Shown in pieces: positions 60,201 through 64,000 of a DNA stretch of 64,000 nt. The stretch covers positions 905,001-969,000 of the forward strand of contig CALNXK010000181.1 in assembly GCA_942486035.1 (NCBI GenBank), given 5' to 3'. This DNA comes from Porites lobata (taxonomy: Eukaryota > Cnidaria > Anthozoa > Scleractinia > Poritidae). Each line of letters opens with the position of its first letter. The first letter of the stretch is position 1. The position numbers and the translations under genes are program-made. The notes under the pieces were generated by a model that worked only from the letters and a program-made list of their open reading frames with translations, was not told where the DNA came from and searched no databases.

Positions 60201-62354
60201 TTCTTCTTCTTTTCTTGAAAAGCGTTTATGAGGACCATACTCAGGCTGGTGTTTTGGGATGGATGATTGGCTCATCTGCTCAAAAGCTGTCTGGGTCCAC
60301 ACTGATACAGAACCTGTAGTTGATTTATCAGACTGTGCAACATGGGATGTTGGCAGCTGCTGGACTGACAAACTTCCATCCTCCACAAGCACGGCTAACA
60401 CTTCTGTGAACTCCAACACGGTTGTCTCATCCAACTCATCAACTTCACTCTCAGGGCCTTTGTCTTCTCCACTAAGAATGTAACAAACAGGGTATTAAAA
60501 TTAACAGCTACATCATCCACAATCAAACAATCTTCTATTGTATGTTGTTTGTCATTATCCTATGTGTCTTGCAGAATCATACTTACAGTGGTTCAAATTC
60601 ACTATCATCACTGTCACTATCATCCTCTGCCATAGTCAGGTCTTCATTGAGTAGCTTCAGGGCATCTTCAAGGTCACTGAGATAACATTAAAAAAAATAC
60701 AATGATGTCGAGTTAGCTAGTTACAATACTCAAGTGGCTCCATCATTACAAACCACATTTCCCAAAATCAAAAACAAGACTTAATTTCCAAAAAGTAACA
60801 AAAGGTGAAACAAGCCTTTACTCAGATCAGCAGAAAGAGAAAAGATTTTTACTCAAAGGAATACGAAATAAACAATGACAATATCAATAACTTTCCCAAA
60901 ACTACAAAAGAGATCAAGGCACACTTCTGATCTAGCTACTTTGTTCAGCCAAAATGGTCACGTGGTTGGGAATACAAACAGATTATCAATCTGTTGCCAT
61001 AATAGTTAGATACTTGATAAAACTCCTTCATTTTCTTCTCAAATTAGCCAGGGGAAAATTGATTATTGATTATTGATTATCTGGCCTAATATTCTTACAG
61101 TCAGTGTTGAAGAAACTGCAAAGGAATGCCATTTACAGTACAATTGTTTACATGACTTGTTTACAATGTACCTATCGCAACTTTGTTCTGAAGACGAGGT
61201 TGAACTCTCCGTGTCACTGATGTCATGCTCATTGTCACTCTCATGGTCAATGACTACAGTGTCATTAACTATTTTGCAAGATTCATTGACAGCAAATGGA
61301 CTTTCGGACCCAACGCCAGTGACATCAATAAATGAGTGTGACCTGCAACATGTGACGAACAACAAACATTTAGTAAAATTCATTAGAGATACAAGGCAAT
61401 AATTATTATTACTGTCCACACTCATTGCTGCTACAAAAGAGTTTTTTTCTTGACAATTATTTTTATTTTGATTGCATTTAGCCAATACTTGATTTTCATG
61501 GCAGACAAATTCCATACAATGCAAATTGTTGAACTGGTGTGGCCCTTACATATATATTATACGTTTATGTTAATACAACTGGGTAGTTAACAGAGCTCAT
61601 AAAAAACATCTACTGCCACAAATTGCACTGAGAACACGCATTTCAAATGTTAAACTTCCACACTTCTCACTACTGCCAGTACTTATAATAGAAATATCAG
61701 GAAGATCTCTGCCTTTTCCCAATGGAGTCGAAGTCAATGGACCTGGCATTAAACATGACAAAAAAAAAAACACGTGTACGGTAAGTTAATAAAATTTAAG
61801 TTAATAGAATTTCAAGTAAGAAGTCGAGCGTATATGTATACAAACATGCATGTACCTTCTTGATCTTCGGAATGTCTCGCTCTTTTGGCTGGTTTGCGAG
61901 TCTCTTCCATCTCATTCAATCTACAAAAAATGAAGAGATGTTCAAACATTTCTGTCCAGTATAAATATCACACATCCGTCTAAATTACAGAACGAGCTGG
62001 TACTTATACTCACTCATTTTCTTGCCTTCGTCTCAGCTCCAAACCGAGCAGCCATGAAGCGAACTCCGAATCGTTGCCAAATGTTCCCTCCGCACGAATC
62101 TTTCTCCAGCTTGAGAAAACCCGATTTTCCAAATATATGGAATGGTGGTTGGCTCTCCAGTGTTTCTGATTGATCTTCCTCGTTATTTTCGTTAACGCAG
62201 GCGATTTCTTCCGCCCGGCGCCTTCACGTTTACCTCCTCTTCTGTCTATGTTCCATTGGACACTTGATTCAATCCGTTTTAGCCAAATACGATAAAATAA
62301 TTTTGAAAGATGACTAAAAGAATATTCAGGAACAGGTTTTGAGTAAAAGATCAA
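57208..62354 (-). CDS. Kolobok DDE transposase, about 12 exons, one frameshift
   Basis: Exons (minus, approximate): 62354-62014 (GGKREGAGRKKS), 61923-61866, 61728-61680, 61343-61171, 60682-60590, 60482-59545, 59237-59155, 58907-58780, 58602-58403, 58180-58110, 57572-57208. The large exon carries a zinc-binding stretch (CKFPGCIHM, CGTCAVIRCKCPAGH), then AAAVLTSGNNFSKIEKFAKH, the first catalytic motif GDGQCDSPGFSAKN and the second, EVCTDASS. Next exons show LDVWHKAKSIRK, FWHCCSIASE, and HTGSLECLNS, all in family order. It excises and inserts the element. A deletion with frame change near 59890 separates the zinc part from the catalytic part. No ATG opens the first exon. Probably inactive. Confidence 0.82.
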
Positions 62355-62501
62355 CGATCAAAAGAACCACAAAGCACGATTGAAGCGGATTTTGTAGATG
62401 TCTACGACGCGTAACTTTGATTTCGGGTTGAGGTAAACGCTTTTCAAAAGTAACAAAACTAGTATCCAGGCCAGCGCGGTCTCAAAGCTGACTGTGTCCC
62501 T

Positions 62502-62505
62502 TTAA
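62502..62505. repeat. TTAA target duplication, right
   Basis: Matches 54721-54724. Confidence 0.95.
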
Positions 62506-64000
62506 AAATTTGGACACTTTGGATCCTTGGGCAATGGAGAATTTTCCCCTTCTACAGAGAAAGTTGTTTACTGCTTGCCTCTCCTGGTACGGAAGTACCT
62601 CCTGGAGAGGAGCACCCAGAAAGGTGGTTACATCTGGCGGGACATTTTCTGACCTAGCATCCAATGAGAGATAAGTTGTAATAATGTTGAAATACAAATA
62701 GCCCAAAAATGTAAAACCAAAATTTTCTTCACTTTCTTTTTGTAATGCCTAACCTCGTAGAAGGGGCATCGTTAATAACGAACACAGGCTAGCATAATAG
62801 ACAGAAACTGGGTTGTTACAGAACAGGAGTTTAAAAATAAGCATTTCTTATAATTCCGATTATGCCTGAATTGCAACTGTCACTCTCCTCAGAGACTAGA
62901 GTAGACGGAAGAAATTAAGGCAGCGATGTCAGAATCAGCTGAGTTTGAGATTGCTTGTAGTTTTAGTGAATGGAGAATCTGTATTCAGTGACAAACCTGT
63001 TCGAAGTTCCTGAAACTTGATGGAGAAAGTCCAAAACGTCAGGGCTTAGCCCTTGATGCTCTAGTTGTTCCAGGATTTCTGGCCCCCTCCGAATAATGGA
63101 TTTCGTTAATGCAATCTGACAATGAACAACATGATCTGCTCAATTTTGTAATAATATAGGCTGATGTTTTTACAGAGAAACTATTAGCACAACTATTATT
63201 ACCTTACGTTTTGTATATTTGTTTGCCAGGTCTGTAAACTATCTTATCCCCCATCTCCGCTCAAGGTTCAAATAGAATAGGAATCTTCACACCTGCTCTG
63301 AAATATAGCGAGTTCCATGAATCATGCTTTTTATAAACCCGTTAGTGGACTCATACGGAAGCACGAGAATACCCAAAGGTACACATAGGTATGTGCCGCA
63401 GCATGTGTACCTTCATTGTCATTGTTTCTTCTCCTACAAGGAAATTAAGATAGAATGAAGGAAGACAGGAATGAGGGAATGGATTGTTGGATAAATGAAT
63501 GAATGAATGAATTAGCCTGTATATATGGTGGATGGATGGGTAGATGCATGGGTGGATGATTGAGTGAATGAAAGGATGGATTAGAGAATGAATGAATACG
63601 ACCTAAAGATGAACAGAAAACGCTTATGACTTAAAATATAAAGGGTCATACACCAGGGCGCCTTTTAAAATGGCACTAATAATTGTTTATTTGCTGTGCC
63701 ACCTCAGGGCGCTGTCAACTATATCTTTTAACAGGAAGTATTTCTTGATGTCCACTATATGGTATGATAATATTTCCATGAAGTGCATCGTAAGAAGTGT
63801 GTAGTGATTTCAAAAAGGAATACATGGATTGTAATATTTTTCAGTTGTCAAGACAAAAAAATGTCTGGTCACTGGACCACTGCCTCTTATAGTTGCCCCA
63901 TGAGCTTGCAAAAGTCATCCAGAACAAGTTCGGCTTTCCTTAGATCTCCACTTGGGATGTTATCTGTAAAAAGAACATAGATGAACCATGCTAATAAGAT
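62502..64000. repeat. segmental duplication, copy 2, right part
   Basis: Continues the homology with 48658-50106, including the CACTA-like relic on the minus strand (frame 62706-62510, the exon near 63390, and the exon at about 63880-63960) and the GAAT/GGAT microsatellite at 63495-63600. Runs off the window. Confidence 0.88.

Larger units (their letters stand above)
54725..62501. mobile_element. Kolobok-type DNA transposon, 7,777 bp
   Basis: Starts AGGGACACAGTCAGCT (54725) and ends with its exact reverse complement (62486-62501), a 16-bp perfect terminal inverted repeat. TTAA flanks both sides. The paralogous locus at 48658 has TTAA without insert and matching flanks on both sides, so the boundaries are certain. 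TTAA duplication plus the transposase type assign it to Kolobok rather than piggyBac. It holds two converging spliced genes and a nested 280-bp MITE. Confidence 0.93.

Noticed and set aside
54725..62501. piggyBac element (also TTAA)
   Set aside because: Transposase motifs (GDGQCDSPG, VCTDAS, LDVWHK) and multi-exon layout do not fit piggyBac; the ends do not begin with CCC.
1..64000. tRNA, rRNA or known ncRNA genes
   Set aside because: I saw no cloverleaf with box A/B, no rRNA blocks; a covariance-model scan would be needed to exclude them.

Overview
This is eukaryotic, AT-rich DNA from an animal, and the mix of mobile-element families suggests an anthozoan cnidarian, probably a stony coral. 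The taxon is an inference; nothing here fixes a species. I recognised no intact, ordinary host gene. Almost everything I can name belongs to transposable elements or virus-like remains, many carrying spliced genes with GT..AG introns.

Layout. (1) 0.65-16.9 kb: a higher-order tandem array. A unit of about 6.82-6.85 kb (modules A-B-C-E-B-C-e-C-D) occurs twice (4.07-10.91 and 10.91-16.9 kb), after a shorter A-B-C-D unit (0.65-4.07 kb). The minus strand of A, D and C holds a compact cluster: an SGNH-hydrolase-like gene, a hydrophobic Polinton/adintovirus-like gene, a small Cys/acidic ORF, a small zinc-ribbon ORF and a microexon gene. (2) 17.4-20.7 kb: a decayed DIRS-like retrotransposon. (3) 20.9-24 kb: a SAP/SWIM-finger pseudogene and a PIF/Harbinger transposase pseudogene, each followed at its 3' side by the same 300-bp repeat. 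(4) 24.4-25.9 kb: a Gypsy-type gag joined in frame to BEL/Pao pol sequence. (5) 26-33 kb: largely gene-free, with a 459-bp fold-back element and a LINE scrap. (6) 33,670-39,289: a complete two-gene P element with 52-bp inverted repeats and a 7-bp target duplication, sitting inside an older reading frame. (7) 39.7-41.4 kb: a hAT pseudogene. (8) 45-64 kb: a large direct duplication carrying a Penelope-like fragment, GATCGC-rich satellite and a CACTA-like transposase relic. A BEL gag lies next to its first copy, and the second copy is split at TTAA by a 7,777-bp Kolobok-type transposon.

The best-supported discoveries are the two bipartite DNA transposons. The P element pairs a THAP/DDE transposase with a C2H2 zinc-finger protein. 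The Kolobok pairs a DDE transposase with a protein carrying a P2X7 C-terminal-like zinc domain. In both, the two genes converge from opposite ends. The Kolobok boundaries are proved inside the window, because the other copy of the duplication is the unoccupied site. The array at 0.65-16.9 kb is the least explained and most likely to be undescribed.
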